Virus record (IMG/VR): IMGVR_UViG_3300032157_000001
Span: 124,001-188,000 of that record
Source: a virus
Reading direction: 5' to 3' (one strand)
DNA length: 64,000 nucleotides
The position numbers were made by a program, and so were the translations under genes. A model generated the notes under the pieces. The model saw only the letters and a program-made list of their open reading frames with translations, was not told the origin of the DNA and did not search any database. The stretch's first letter is position 1, and each line of letters opens with the position of its first letter. This document shows, piece after piece, positions 26,451 to 35,600 of the stretch.

Positions 26451-26952
26451 CATAGAAGCAGACGGCCCAATACCACACCCATATTCAATGGTGTGTTTTG
26501 GTGCCATAATCGTAGAACCTTCATTAAGTAAAACGTTCTACGGACAAACAAAACCAATAAGCGATAAATGGATACCAGAAGCGTTAGCCATCTCAGGAAT
26601 TAGCAGAAAAGAGCATGAGTGGTTTAACGATCCGGGCGTTGTCATGGATCAGTTTGATCAGTGGATTAAAGCCAATAGTGTTGGACATCCAATTTTCATA
26701 TCTGACAATCTTGCATTTGATTGGCAGTGGATCAACTGGTATTTTCACACGTACCTTGGAAAAAATCCTTTTGGATATTCGGGTAGACGTATTGGAGATA
26801 TGTATGCGGGGCTTAAAAAGGATACTTATGTTAAGTGGAAGCACTTGCGTAAGACTGTTCACACGCACCATCCTGTTGATGATGCAAAGGGTAATGCTGA
26901 GGTGTTACTTCATATGAAAAATGATTTGGGACTAAATATCAAATTGGTATGA
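26431..26952 (+). CDS. DEDDh 3'-5' exonuclease
   Basis: The 173-residue product shows the three exonuclease motifs: Exo I with D7 and E9 in VVDIEADG, Exo II with Asp in SDNLAFDWQW, and Exo III with H-H-P-V-D-D-A near residue 145. The full length is one domain, like RNase T or a stand-alone proofreading subunit. It removes 3' nucleotides from DNA or RNA; the substrate is not decided by sequence. It overlaps the next gene by 4 bases (ATGA type). A second, PolB-type exonuclease is at 39302. Confidence 0.75.
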   Translation: MSYIVVDIEADGPIPHPYSMVCFGAIIVEPSLSKTFYGQTKPISDKWIPEALAISGISRKEHEWFNDPGVVMDQFDQWIKANSVGHPIFISDNLAFDWQWINWYFHTYLGKNPFGYSGRRIGDMYAGLKKDTYVKWKHLRKTVHTHHPVDDAKGNAEVLLHMKNDLGLNIKLV

Positions 26953-27716
26953 TCAAAATATACAACAACAAAATTACCTACATCAATAGGGAGGAAAAAG
27001 AAAAACCAATCAAGACTAGTGAACTTCTTTCATATCTGGATTGTCCGTTGGAATTGGATGGTAAGGTTACCTTCTCAACCATTATGTCCTTGTTATATTT
27101 AAACAAGGATATGGTAAACTTTTTATTTCGCCACACTATGGGTGGTGTAGATTTCCAAGATTTCTACGACGACATGATGTATGGGAAAGTTGAAAAGGAC
27201 GAAGAAAACGATTATAAATCGGATTACCTTGAAGTATACCAATGTCCAGACATTTGGATTTTTAAAAAAGATAAGGGTGTGGCAGAATTCAATCATTCTT
27301 ATGATTTTCACCTGATTAAACCATCTGAAGACATTGCATATGGTATTTCATTTTCAAAACTTAGTGGTCTCAAAGATTATCGAATCAAGATAAAAATGGA
27401 AATGGATGTCTATGTTAATGACACCACCAAGAAAATAGAAAAAGATTATAAGCCAATGCTCAAAGCTAAATTGGGGTCTTTTAGACTATATGATTTCTTG
27501 TGGGCAATCTTGTATGAGATCAGTTGGTTTGGTTCTCCAACAAATAGAGACGCAGAAAGTGAAAAACTTGTGAATATTGTTCATGAGTATGAAGAGGATA
27601 AAAAAGACGGAAAGGTTATCAAAACTTACACGCTGAATGAAGTATTGGATAAACTAAAACCAAAGAAAAAGAAAAAGAAAACACCTCTGAAAAAAAGAGC
27701 TAAAAGGAAGAAATAA
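26949..27716 (+). CDS. Unknown protein with poly-Lys tail
   Basis: The 255-residue product has a mixed alpha/beta body and ends in about 25 residues that are nearly all Lys/Arg/Pro, suggesting nucleic-acid binding. No enzyme motif is seen. The ATG overlaps the exonuclease stop. It is the last gene of the operon and is followed by a bidirectional terminator. Confidence 0.55.
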   Translation: MIKIYNNKITYINREEKEKPIKTSELLSYLDCPLELDGKVTFSTIMSLLYLNKDMVNFLFRHTMGGVDFQDFYDDMMYGKVEKDEENDYKSDYLEVYQCPDIWIFKKDKGVAEFNHSYDFHLIKPSEDIAYGISFSKLSGLKDYRIKIKMEMDVYVNDTTKKIEKDYKPMLKAKLGSFRLYDFLWAILYEISWFGSPTNRDAESEKLVNIVHEYEEDKKDGKVIKTYTLNEVLDKLKPKKKKKKTPLKKRAKRKK

Positions 27717-27746
27717 AAAAGGCCGACCTTACAGGGTCGGCTTTTT
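27716..27746. terminator. Bidirectional terminator between converging operons
   Basis: GCCGACC (27722-27728) pairs with GGTCGGC (27735-27741). A-tract before and T-tract after let it work on both strands, ending the 26949 gene on + and the 27801 gene on -. Confidence 0.8.
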
Positions 27747-27800
27747 AGATTGAGAAATAATATTAAAGATACTATAAATACTGGCTGCGGATACGAAAAA

Positions 27801-28640
27801 TTATCGTTTGCAGCGGAAATCTACAGACCATCCTTCCGGCATGAATTTTGGCTTCATAGTCTCAATGAAGTGTGTTCTCCATCCCTTAATAAAGAATTCG
27901 AAGTCCTCGTGTGATTTAAATTGCTTCACAACGACATTGCCGTGGTAGTAGTCATTGATGCTTAAGATGTCTCTCTTCTCTTTAGCTATGGATTTGTCCA
28001 GCTTGTTTAAAATCTTTTCCAACTCAAGAAAGGTTTTGTTCATTACGTTGAACCTAACCATGCTAGACAACTCAGCGCCGATAACCTCAATCTTACTGCT
28101 TGGTATTTCATTGAAGTTATCGATGATCGTACCAAGAAGCTTACTGATCTTAAACTTACGCCTAAGACGCTCCACAACCGTAGAGATGTATTCGTTGTTC
28201 AATTCTTCGATTGTACCAACACCATACCTTCTTGCAATGATCGTCTTATAATCCTTTGCAATCATCTCATATTGTTCGTGGTGCTCTCTGCAGATCAATA
28301 CAACGTCATGGTGATTCCTTGACTTATATTCAACCGGCATGAATTTACGATAGTGGTATGGAACTACGTGGTGTCTTTGAAGATTGTCGATAGCAGCACA
28401 AACAACGCACCGATTGATACGTGGAAGCAAACCAAAGATTTCGTCCTCAGCAAAGCCCTCCCCTTTCGGTTTCTTTGTTAGCTGAACTTCGTTCACGCCA
28501 ACAACGACACCTAGATTTTTCTTCAAATACCATTCGGCTTTTCTTTGACTCGTGGTAAACATGTGCTTACCATTCGGGTGAAATATTTTCCAGTTATCAT
28601 TGGTATCGAATTTCCGGCTCCCTGACTGTAATACCTGCAT
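27801..28640 (-). CDS. HNH-type endonuclease-like protein
   Basis: Near residues 75-120 of this 279-residue protein stands a zinc/HNH block: C-V-V-C, then QRHHVVPYHYR, NHHDVVLICREHHEQY. The His-His pair and the later H-x-x-x-H-H fit the beta-beta-alpha-metal fold. The C-terminal half is helical and unknown. Such genes are common free-standing nucleases in large phages, either homing-like or packaging-linked. The ATG overlaps the stop of the 28640-29137 gene by one base. It is the last gene of a three-gene - strand operon. Confidence 0.65.
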   Translation of the reverse strand: MQVLQSGSRKFDTNDNWKIFHPNGKHMFTTSQRKAEWYLKKNLGVVVGVNEVQLTKKPKGEGFAEDEIFGLLPRINRCVVCAAIDNLQRHHVVPYHYRKFMPVEYKSRNHHDVVLICREHHEQYEMIAKDYKTIIARRYGVGTIEELNNEYISTVVERLRRKFKISKLLGTIIDNFNEIPSSKIEVIGAELSSMVRFNVMNKTFLELEKILNKLDKSIAKEKRDILSINDYYHGNVVVKQFKSHEDFEFFIKGWRTHFIETMKPKFMPEGWSVDFRCKR

Positions 28641-29137
28641 TAACTTAGCGGTTGTCTTAGTATTTTATGGAACTCGATAACTCTTCTCTCCGAGCTTATC
28701 GACTTAGCTCCAAATTTATCAATAATATCTTGTTTCCAAAACAATTTCAACCCAATTCGCTTGCAATCGTTGATAAAATCATCAACAGTATCTGGATGGG
28801 TGGGAAATTTGTACTCCTTCTTCCCAAGGGTGACCGTGTAGGCATTAAATTCAAACATGATCGTTTCCTCACCGGACAAGCTTGTCGCCAATTGCCAATG
28901 CTTCATGTCTTTTATTTTCCACCCATCAAAAATAACTTCGTTCTCGGCCATTCTCCATGCACGAAGTCTCTTCGCATATGCGGCCTCAGTTTCATTGAAG
29001 TCAACACCCATTATGGGCATGTCTCCCTTTATATTACCAAGGTGTTCAGTTTTGAAAAATTGTAAGTAGATGTTATTGCGAACATTAATGTCTCCATCCG
29101 TATTCAAATACGGTGGTGCTTCGATTCGTTGTCCCAT
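28640..29137 (-). CDS. Unknown protein
   Basis: The 165-residue product has no recognisable family. It contains RLRAWRMAENEVIFDGW and a hydrophobic-aromatic core. It lies between the exported protein (1 nt gap) and the HNH gene (1-base overlap), so all three are co-transcribed leftward. Confidence 0.5.
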   Translation of the reverse strand: MGQRIEAPPYLNTDGDINVRNNIYLQFFKTEHLGNIKGDMPIMGVDFNETEAAYAKRLRAWRMAENEVIFDGWKIKDMKHWQLATSLSGEETIMFEFNAYTVTLGKKEYKFPTHPDTVDDFINDCKRIGLKLFWKQDIIDKFGAKSISSERRVIEFHKILRQPLS

Positions 29138-29138
29138 T

Positions 29139-30170
29139 TTATTTTGAAATTGAAATTAGTTTATTGCCATTGCCACCAGAACTCAGGTAGTATATGTTAT
29201 CGTTCGTGTTGTTAACAACAATCTGATTGTTTACAACCGGACTGAACATTATTATCCATCTGGTAGTGTCATTGTTCGATGAGTTTTTGAAAACAAACTC
29301 TGTTGGCTTATCACCAAGTTTCATTTCATACTTTTGAATATTTTCGGGCGTTGGCGCAATAACGCCATGCTTAACCATCATCAACGTTTCTTCATCAATT
29401 TTTGCAAGAGAAAAGAATTTCTTCTTTGGATTCTCAATAGTATCTTGTATGGTTGTGGTGGTCTTGTTTGACTTCATGTTATGGTTGTAGTAGTTTTCCC
29501 TACCATCGTAAGACACTACGTTCGTCGCATTATCCATCAGATAGCTATAGACCTCAAACGATCTGCTTGTGGTCAGTACATGCGTCATATCTGTGATATT
29601 CTTAGATGTAGCTATAAACAACTTCTTAACCTTGCGATCTGAGGTCATGGATTCATCCCATTGGCCAAGCAAGAATTTATCGGTTGAATAGTCGTAGTCA
29701 AGGATACTGAAAGATGATGCAACTTTTACGATTTTGCTACCGGTCTTCTGATACACGTTCTTGAAAGTTGAAATGAACTTACCGTTTTGTGTAAACCATA
29801 CTTTCATTGCACCATCACCAGTACTGGCCGGTATTCTGAAGCTATCAACCACAGTCAACGACTTTTGTCCGAAGATATGTACTCTATACTGATCATCAGA
29901 ATAGGCTCCGAAAGCACCATCCATATCTAACTGGATAGTACCTTTATTTTTGAAGCTGAATGTTTTGACAATAGAATCACTGTCATTAAGTGCAATCATT
30001 TTTCCGCTTGTTGTTGATGTGAACAGGAAATGAGAATGACCGGAATAGGCAACCGAAATAAATTGCTCATTCTGAGCAGCTTTCAGAACCTCTTTTCCAC
30101 GGAAATCTGATTTCTGTGCATAAGCCCCAAAATTGAGGGTTATAAGGGCTAAAATGATGACTTTTTTCAT
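29139..30170 (-). CDS. Exported protein, possible beta-propeller
   Basis: The 343-residue product starts with a classic signal peptide: MKK, a hydrophobic core and the cleavage-like A-Y-A-Q. The mature part has repeating beta-strand units with F-x-F-x-S/T-x-D patterns, resembling WD/NHL-type propellers, but no clear repeat signature. A phage gene for an exported host-envelope protein is unusual; it may modify the periplasm or surface during infection. It is first in the - strand operon, with a CGTATAAG box 15 nt before the ATG. Confidence 0.55.
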   Translation of the reverse strand: MKKVIILALITLNFGAYAQKSDFRGKEVLKAAQNEQFISVAYSGHSHFLFTSTTSGKMIALNDSDSIVKTFSFKNKGTIQLDMDGAFGAYSDDQYRVHIFGQKSLTVVDSFRIPASTGDGAMKVWFTQNGKFISTFKNVYQKTGSKIVKVASSFSILDYDYSTDKFLLGQWDESMTSDRKVKKLFIATSKNITDMTHVLTTSRSFEVYSYLMDNATNVVSYDGRENYYNHNMKSNKTTTTIQDTIENPKKKFFSLAKIDEETLMMVKHGVIAPTPENIQKYEMKLGDKPTEFVFKNSSNNDTTRWIIMFSPVVNNQIVVNNTNDNIYYLSSGGNGNKLISISK

Positions 30171-30185
30171 ATATTTACTTTTCTA

Positions 30186-30193
30186 CTTATACG
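30186..30193 (-). promoter_or_regulatory. CGTATAAG box for the 30170 operon
   Basis: Reading leftward, CGTATAAG lies 15 nt before the ATG. It is one of four such boxes in front of - strand operons. Confidence 0.5.
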
Positions 30194-30201
30194 CAAAAAA
30201 C

Positions 30202-30225
30202 CCACAAAATGTTGTGATTTTGTGG
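30202..30225. promoter_or_regulatory. Inverted repeat between divergent promoters
   Basis: Arms CCACAAAAT (30202-30210) and ATTTTGTGG (30217-30225) with a GTTGTG loop. It overlaps the first base of the GTATTTAT box and sits next to the leftward CGTATAAG box, so it may control both directions or insulate them. Confidence 0.55.
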
Positions 30226-30232
30226 TATTTAT
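30225..30232 (+). promoter_or_regulatory. GTATTTAT box before amidase
   Basis: The octamer ends only 6 nt before the ATG at 30239, so the mRNA would be nearly leaderless. Confidence 0.6.
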
Positions 30233-30238
30233 AAACAT

Positions 30239-30883
30239 ATGGAAACATTATCACCAATAGGAATGGCCTCTTTTGAGATCGATAAAAGGTCTCACAAGGT
30301 GGATTCGAAAAATTACTACCCGACTAAGAGTAAAAAAAGTCAAATAGTACTGGCGGGTAGTCTACGTGCTGGCAGCAATCATTTGCTTCGTCTGAAGAAG
30401 AAAGATTTTGGACTAACGAAGACTTGGCCGATGTTTACTATTCGCAGGGATGGTAAAATATTCCAGCATTTTGACCCTAATTACAGTAGTGACTTCATGG
30501 GCAATAAGGATGCTGATAAGAAAGCCATCACGGTTGTTCTTGAAAACATGGGTATGTTGTCATATGACTTCGAGAAAAACAAATACATTAATTGGGTAAA
30601 CGAAGAGTGTGAGGATAGTAAAGTGTTTGAAAAATTGTGGAAAGGCAATAGATATTGGGAGAGTTACACCGAACAACAATTGATGGCGTGTGTTAATCTC
30701 TGCGTGTACCTGTGTCGTAATTATGGTGTTAAACAGGACTGTTTAGGATACTACGTTTCGCATGAAGGAGCATCGATTTATAATGGAATTTTAACAAGAG
30801 GAAATTATAATTCTGACTATTGTGACTTGAACCCATCATTCGACTTCAAGAGATTTTTGAAGGAGTTAAGTATTTTTGTGTAA
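30239..30883 (+). CDS. Putative N-acetylmuramoyl-L-alanine amidase (endolysin)
   Basis: The 214-residue product contains segments typical of amidase_2 lysins: a QIVLAGS strand, FTIRRDGKIFQHF (the substrate loop after I-x-x-D-G-x-I), and ITVVLENMGML (the G-I-E-L-E-N-like strand). Zinc ligands are not all clear: the His after HLLRLKKK and a late H in SHEGA are candidates. It cuts the bond between muramic acid and L-Ala. It is a single domain without a signal peptide, so it would need a holin. Driven by a GTATTTAT box, consistent with late expression. Confidence 0.6.
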   Translation: METLSPIGMASFEIDKRSHKVDSKNYYPTKSKKSQIVLAGSLRAGSNHLLRLKKKDFGLTKTWPMFTIRRDGKIFQHFDPNYSSDFMGNKDADKKAITVVLENMGMLSYDFEKNKYINWVNEECEDSKVFEKLWKGNRYWESYTEQQLMACVNLCVYLCRNYGVKQDCLGYYVSHEGASIYNGILTRGNYNSDYCDLNPSFDFKRFLKELSIFV

Positions 30884-30889
30884 TAATTT

Positions 30890-30897
30890 GTATTTAT
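30890..30897 (+). promoter_or_regulatory. GTATTTAT box
   Basis: The octamer lies 7 nt after the amidase stop and 16 nt before the ATG at 30914. Confidence 0.65.
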
Positions 30898-30913
30898 TAG
30901 ATATTATTTAACC

Positions 30914-31390
30914 ATGCGTAAAGATATTTTACAACAAATTGCCGACAGAACCAAGAAATTCGAACAGCATTATGGCGAATTCGGTAACAAGAAGAAGGTT
31001 GTTAAGGAAATGTCTGTAAGAGAAATGTTGGGCGTTGTTCGCAAGGCTCTCAATGAAGATGACGCACCTCGTGCAGTCAATCAAACTGAAATAGATAGAG
31101 AACAGGAAAAAATGTTGAATTATTTTGCTGATGACAATGTTGACATCCAGTTTGAACCTCTTCAAATTTATCCTAATGGTGTTTTCTTAAGCGGTAGCAT
31201 TGATGGACAATTGCTATTTGCATATAAGGTCGCTCCCGAAGAAAAAGACAGTGGGGTTGAAGTAAAATACCTAGACGGATTTGATCCATCTGATCCGGAT
31301 AATGACAAAGTCATCAAGAAGGTTCAGGCTTATTATAATGACTTCTATAAGTATTGGAGAGATAATGAATTACAATTAAGTGGGGCTTAA
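30914..31390 (+). CDS. Unknown protein, possibly virion
   Basis: The 158-residue product has a helical N-terminal half rich in Lys/Glu and a beta-rich C-terminal half (FEPLQIYPNGVFLSGSIDGQL) that looks like a small folded domain. No family is recognised. It has its own late-type box, like the structural genes. Confidence 0.5.
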   Translation: MRKDILQQIADRTKKFEQHYGEFGNKKKVVKEMSVREMLGVVRKALNEDDAPRAVNQTEIDREQEKMLNYFADDNVDIQFEPLQIYPNGVFLSGSIDGQLLFAYKVAPEEKDSGVEVKYLDGFDPSDPDNDKVIKKVQAYYNDFYKYWRDNELQLSGA

Positions 31391-31393
31391 TCT

Positions 31394-31600
31394 ATGTCAA
31401 CATCAAATTACATCAAATCTTTCTTTGAAAGAGGCAGAATCATCATCAATGAGAAGACCATAGCTGAAAACAAAAGAATGTTCAAGTCTGTTTTGATCAA
31501 ACTAAACACCGAGCATGAAAAATTTGTGCAAGAGTGTACCAAAGAAAACATCCTCAAAATTGACCACAAGAACATGATCATCGAAGTGGTGGTTTTATAA
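31394..31600 (+). CDS. Small unknown protein
   Basis: The 68-residue product is basic and mostly helical. It starts 3 nt after the previous stop and is separated from the next gene by a new promoter. No family is recognised. Confidence 0.45.
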   Translation: MSTSNYIKSFFERGRIIINEKTIAENKRMFKSVLIKLNTEHEKFVQECTKENILKIDHKNMIIEVVVL

Positions 31601-31610
31601 AAATTTATAA

Positions 31611-31640
31611 TTTGTGTATTTATATGAAACAGTACACAAA
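31611..31640 (+). promoter_or_regulatory. GTATTTAT box framed by TTTGTGTA/TACACAAA arms
   Basis: The box is at 31616-31623. Perfect 8-bp arms at 31611-31618 and 31633-31640 run up to the A of the ATG, so the mRNA start region could fold or be bound by a dimer. Confidence 0.6.
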
Positions 31641-32392
31641 TGCTTCTCAACATAAACACCGATAAGAAAAACATAGTCATTGTTGTTCTTATCATCCTTC
31701 TACTTCTCCTTGGCTACTATCATTTCAATATGAACGGCAAACATAAGGACGAATTACAAAACCAGAGAAATCTACATCTCGCCCTCACAGACAGTTTGAA
31801 GACCTACCGTAATGAAAAGAACGAATGGGTAAACGAAAAGCTAACCATCCAAGCTGAGACCAAAGACCTTAAAGATAAGAACATAAAGCTAACCGAGAAT
31901 CAGACTGAATTGATTAAACGAGTTGACCAGATCAATAAGAGTAATCAAGTTATTGCTGCAGCCTTAATTCAGATGGGTGTCAAGCTGGATGGTGTTATCA
32001 ATAACCAACCGGTTATCAAAAACGATAGCACAATTCAGTTCGCATCTAAAACAGATACGTTAGATTATGAATTTTTAGTACACAACGTTAAGCCATTTGA
32101 GGCGAAGTTACCAGTACTGGAATTCAAGAAGTTCTCACTTCCTAACACACAGCTTATTGAGTTTCATTGGAAAGACGATAGAAAGGAAGGATACCCAATA
32201 TCATTCACCGTTACCAACAGCAATCCATATTACAAGGTTTATAACCTAGACAGCTATGCGATTCCGGAACTTGAAAAAGAGAAGATTAAACCAACCTTCT
32301 GGAATAAATTAGGGAATTTTAGTAAGTCAACAGGGGGAAAGATCGTGATTTTTGGTGCTGGTTTTATCGCTGGTGGTCTATTAATCCAATAA
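31640..32392 (+). CDS. Spanin-like candidate: N- and C-terminal membrane segments with coiled coil
   Basis: The 250-residue product has a strong hydrophobic helix at residues 11-28, a long coiled coil (residues 32-100), a beta-rich domain (about 130-200) and a second hydrophobic, Gly-rich helix at the extreme C-terminus. This topology could span the periplasm, as spanins do to fuse membranes at lysis, and the amidase is three genes upstream. No lipobox is visible. Another possibility is a general envelope protein. The assignment is by topology only. Confidence 0.4.
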   Translation: MLLNINTDKKNIVIVVLIILLLLLGYYHFNMNGKHKDELQNQRNLHLALTDSLKTYRNEKNEWVNEKLTIQAETKDLKDKNIKLTENQTELIKRVDQINKSNQVIAAALIQMGVKLDGVINNQPVIKNDSTIQFASKTDTLDYEFLVHNVKPFEAKLPVLEFKKFSLPNTQLIEFHWKDDRKEGYPISFTVTNSNPYYKVYNLDSYAIPELEKEKIKPTFWNKLGNFSKSTGGKIVIFGAGFIAGGLLIQ

Positions 32393-32415
32393 TATTTCAT
32401 TTGGCAATTAAAGGC

Positions 32416-32444
32416 AAAGCACGTTCAAAAGACGTGCTTTTTTT
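32416..32444 (+). terminator. Strong rho-independent terminator
   Basis: AAAGCACGT (32416-32424) and ACGTGCTTT (32432-32440) form a 9-bp stem with a TCAAAAG loop, followed by more T. It ends the unit from 31640 and is followed by a GTATTTAT box. Confidence 0.9.
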
Positions 32445-32456
32445 CGTTATCTGGAA

Positions 32457-32464
32457 GTATTTAT
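32457..32464 (+). promoter_or_regulatory. GTATTTAT box
   Basis: The octamer is 12 nt after the terminator T run and 13 nt before the ATG at 32478. Confidence 0.7.
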
Positions 32465-32477
32465 AAGGTATAAAGTC

Positions 32478-32681
32478 ATGAGCACCACAGAAGTCAAAGA
32501 AATTGTACGAGATGAAGTAAAAAAGGTCATCAAAGATGAGCTTCTCAAACATATCAGAACTTCCATGAAAAGTGGTGAGATGAAAAAGGATACAAATCAG
32601 TTGATAAAGAATGCTTTGAACGATCTCTACAAATTTATGTGGAACCGCAAGAGTGTTTGGCAAAGTGAGATCGGTAAGTAA
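32478..32681 (+). CDS. Small charged helical protein
   Basis: The 67-residue product is almost entirely helical and charged (VKEIVRDEVKKVIKDELLKHI). Its stop overlaps the ATG of the 1262-residue gene by one base, so they are made together; it may be a chaperone or scaffold-like partner of that protein. No family is recognised. Confidence 0.5.
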   Translation: MSTTEVKEIVRDEVKKVIKDELLKHIRTSMKSGEMKKDTNQLIKNALNDLYKFMWNRKSVWQSEIGK

Positions 32682-35600
32682 TGGGAGAGTTAGATTCAAA
32701 TTTTAAAATCTCAAAACCAACACTGAAGCCACCATCAGAAATGGGGAAAAAGATTGATACTCAATTTAAGACTAAAATGCGCAATGTCGGTGTGAATATG
32801 AACACGATCAAAGAAGATGACGAAAAGAAAAAAGAACCTTCATTAAAAAAGAAGATTTTTAGCCTTCCAAAGATGGAGACTCTTGTGATGACCGACGAGT
32901 ACCTTTCAAACATTTTCAACAAATTGAAAAAGGATGCTCAGGAAACTTATGGGTATCACTGGAACGAGACCATTATGAACATCATGTTCAATGAGTACGT
33001 TCTTAACGACAATGCATATCTTCAAAAATATAAAAACACCAAAACTTATAACAAAAAAAGAAGAGGTGAAGAGGGTGTTGAAGAACTTGAAAAGAATCTT
33101 CAGGATAAAATTGATACCAAATCTGATGATGAAACACCAGAGTTTGATAGAGACGAAAAAATGTCTGATATTGAAACCAATAAGGACGAATTAGATAATT
33201 TCAAACAAGAGCTTAAGAAAGAAAAAATGAAAGACTCTGAAAACGAAGTTGCAGAACAAATGAAAAAAGTTCTTGCTGAAGATGAGGCTATGAATGAGCT
33301 ATTTGGTTTTGGAAAACCACCAGTACCATTGACTACTCATAAGGCAAGCAAGAACGATACATATTTGGTACGTAAGAAAGACAATAGTGCGGTTGGTGTT
33401 ATATCACCCAACCTATCTCCACAAGTAAATCAAGATACAGCAACTAAGTTTGCTGATCCTAATCAATACACAAGAATGCCTTGGTACATGGCCGTTAAGA
33501 ACGGTGTTAAGGGAGTTCCACCAGAAGTGCAAGATGCTGTTCCGGGTGAATTTGATGCTCTCCAACAAAAGTATGCTGGTGTTCCAGCACTTGGCGAAAC
33601 AAAGGGGGTAAAAATGACCGCTGGCGATGGCTTCGAGTTGCAATTCGGAACAACAACTCCCGCAGAAGCAGAGAAGGCAGCTAATGTTGACTCAACATAC
33701 CAGAACGATCTTATTTACCAAAACGAAACAACAACATCTGCAAGTAGCGGTGCATATGTTGGCCCATTCCCCGGTAAGAGAAAGCCAGTACTTGATAAAC
33801 CTTTGTGGCATGGTGGTGTTATCTTGAAAGAAAATAAAGACTATATAACCAATCCGGCAAACTTCAAGAAGTATGTGTTGATGGTTGAGAGCGTTGATAA
33901 GCTTCAAGAAATGATCAACACAGAAGGTGCTGGTATATCAATGGAGCAGCATGCTAAAAACATTTTAGCTCAATTGGATAGAATGAAAGCTGAAAATCCT
34001 GATTTGAGTAAACTACCTGAATTCGGAGGATTAGTAAAACATTACAGCGAGTTGATGCAAGGAGGTCAACCACAACAACAATCAGCCGTTGTACAGCAAC
34101 CTCAAGTAAGTGAACACCATCTTAATTCAAGAGAAGATAAGATAGCGTTTATAGCACAAAATGGTGGTCGTGATCAAGCATCCCTAGCGTCTCTTGGTGA
34201 TGATGAGATTGATTCAATCTATCGCGAAACTGAGAGTGGAATGGGTATCAACGAGAGCAACTACAAAGAAGCGATGAAGACAGATTTAAAGGACAACGGA
34301 AAATCTGTTTCTAAAGATGCAACAGAAAAAGAGTTGGAGTCTAAGGAAGGATTGTTCAAGGGTAGATGGAATGAAAACCTAAATGAAAAAGCTGAATCAA
34401 AATCTCAACAAAGATTTATGGGTATGGTTCATGCAGCACAAAAGGGTGAATTGGAAAATCCTAGTTCAGCAGTGGCTAAGGCCGCAGACTCTATGTCAGA
34501 TAAGGACGCAAAAGATTTTGCATCAACAAAACATAAGGGGTTGCCAAATCATGTGAAGGAAGATGAAATACCAGCACAAGGTGGTGAAGATATTTATGCA
34601 AAAATAGGTAGTCTTGTTTTACCTGATAGTGGTAAAAGACCTGAAGAAGTTGCAGAATTTGCTAAAGGATTCCTTAGAGATTTCATGAACAACATGAATC
34701 CTGAACAAGCATATAAAATTTTGAGTGATAATTTAAAAGAGTTGAACCTTGCAGAAGCAATGAACGGAAACACAGAACCAGACAAATTTCAATATTTTGC
34801 AGATACATTTGCAAACGGACAATTTGGTCAATTAAGACAATTATTATCAGACATAAGAAAGTCTGGTGAACTAAAAGAACTAAGAGTATATCTCGACGAA
34901 TTAGGATTGGAAGATGCTAAGAATTGGGCGTTCGATAATCTTGCTGAAAGCATGATTGATGATCAACCAGATTCAATGGCTCGTACAATGGATTCTCCTG
35001 AATTGAACACATCTGGTACGGGTGGTGGTTCATCTTCATCATCTGCTTCGGTTAGTGAGAACGATCTTGATGTTGAAACACCAGCACAAGGGGATAGACA
35101 AGACCCACAAGCTGCTGCAGACGCTGCAAAATTCAGAGAATTTCTTAAGTCAAAATATGGTGTTGAAAGTGTTGCTGATTTAGCACCAGCACAAAAGAGA
35201 CAAATCATGAAAGATTTGGCTGCTGCTAAAGCTGGATCAGAGCCAGTAGCACCTGAAGAAAAGCCCGATATGGATTTTAAAAATTTTGCTGCTACTGATG
35301 CACAAAGAGCAGAGTTCCAAGGAAAAGATAACAAGCAATTGAGTTTCGTTGCAGCAAACGATGCAAACATAAACACGTTGCAAGATTATGTTGCTCTTGA
35401 AAAACAATATGCTGAACAGAATGGCGAAAAAATGTTCCATCCTATGGCAATCCTTGCATCAATTCAAACAATGGCTCCCGACCAAAGAGCAAAATTCTCT
35501 AACGTAGAGAGAGTATTGACTTCAAGAATGAAGGGTGGTATTGAAGAATCAAAGAAAACGACAAAAAATAAAGGTATGAATGAAGAAAGATTAACACCTT

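Noticed and set aside
27774-27781. TATAAATAC (GTATTTAT on the - strand) next to the bidirectional terminator
   Set aside because: It would point into the antisense of the 26949 gene, and no gene start fits on either strand; not called a promoter.
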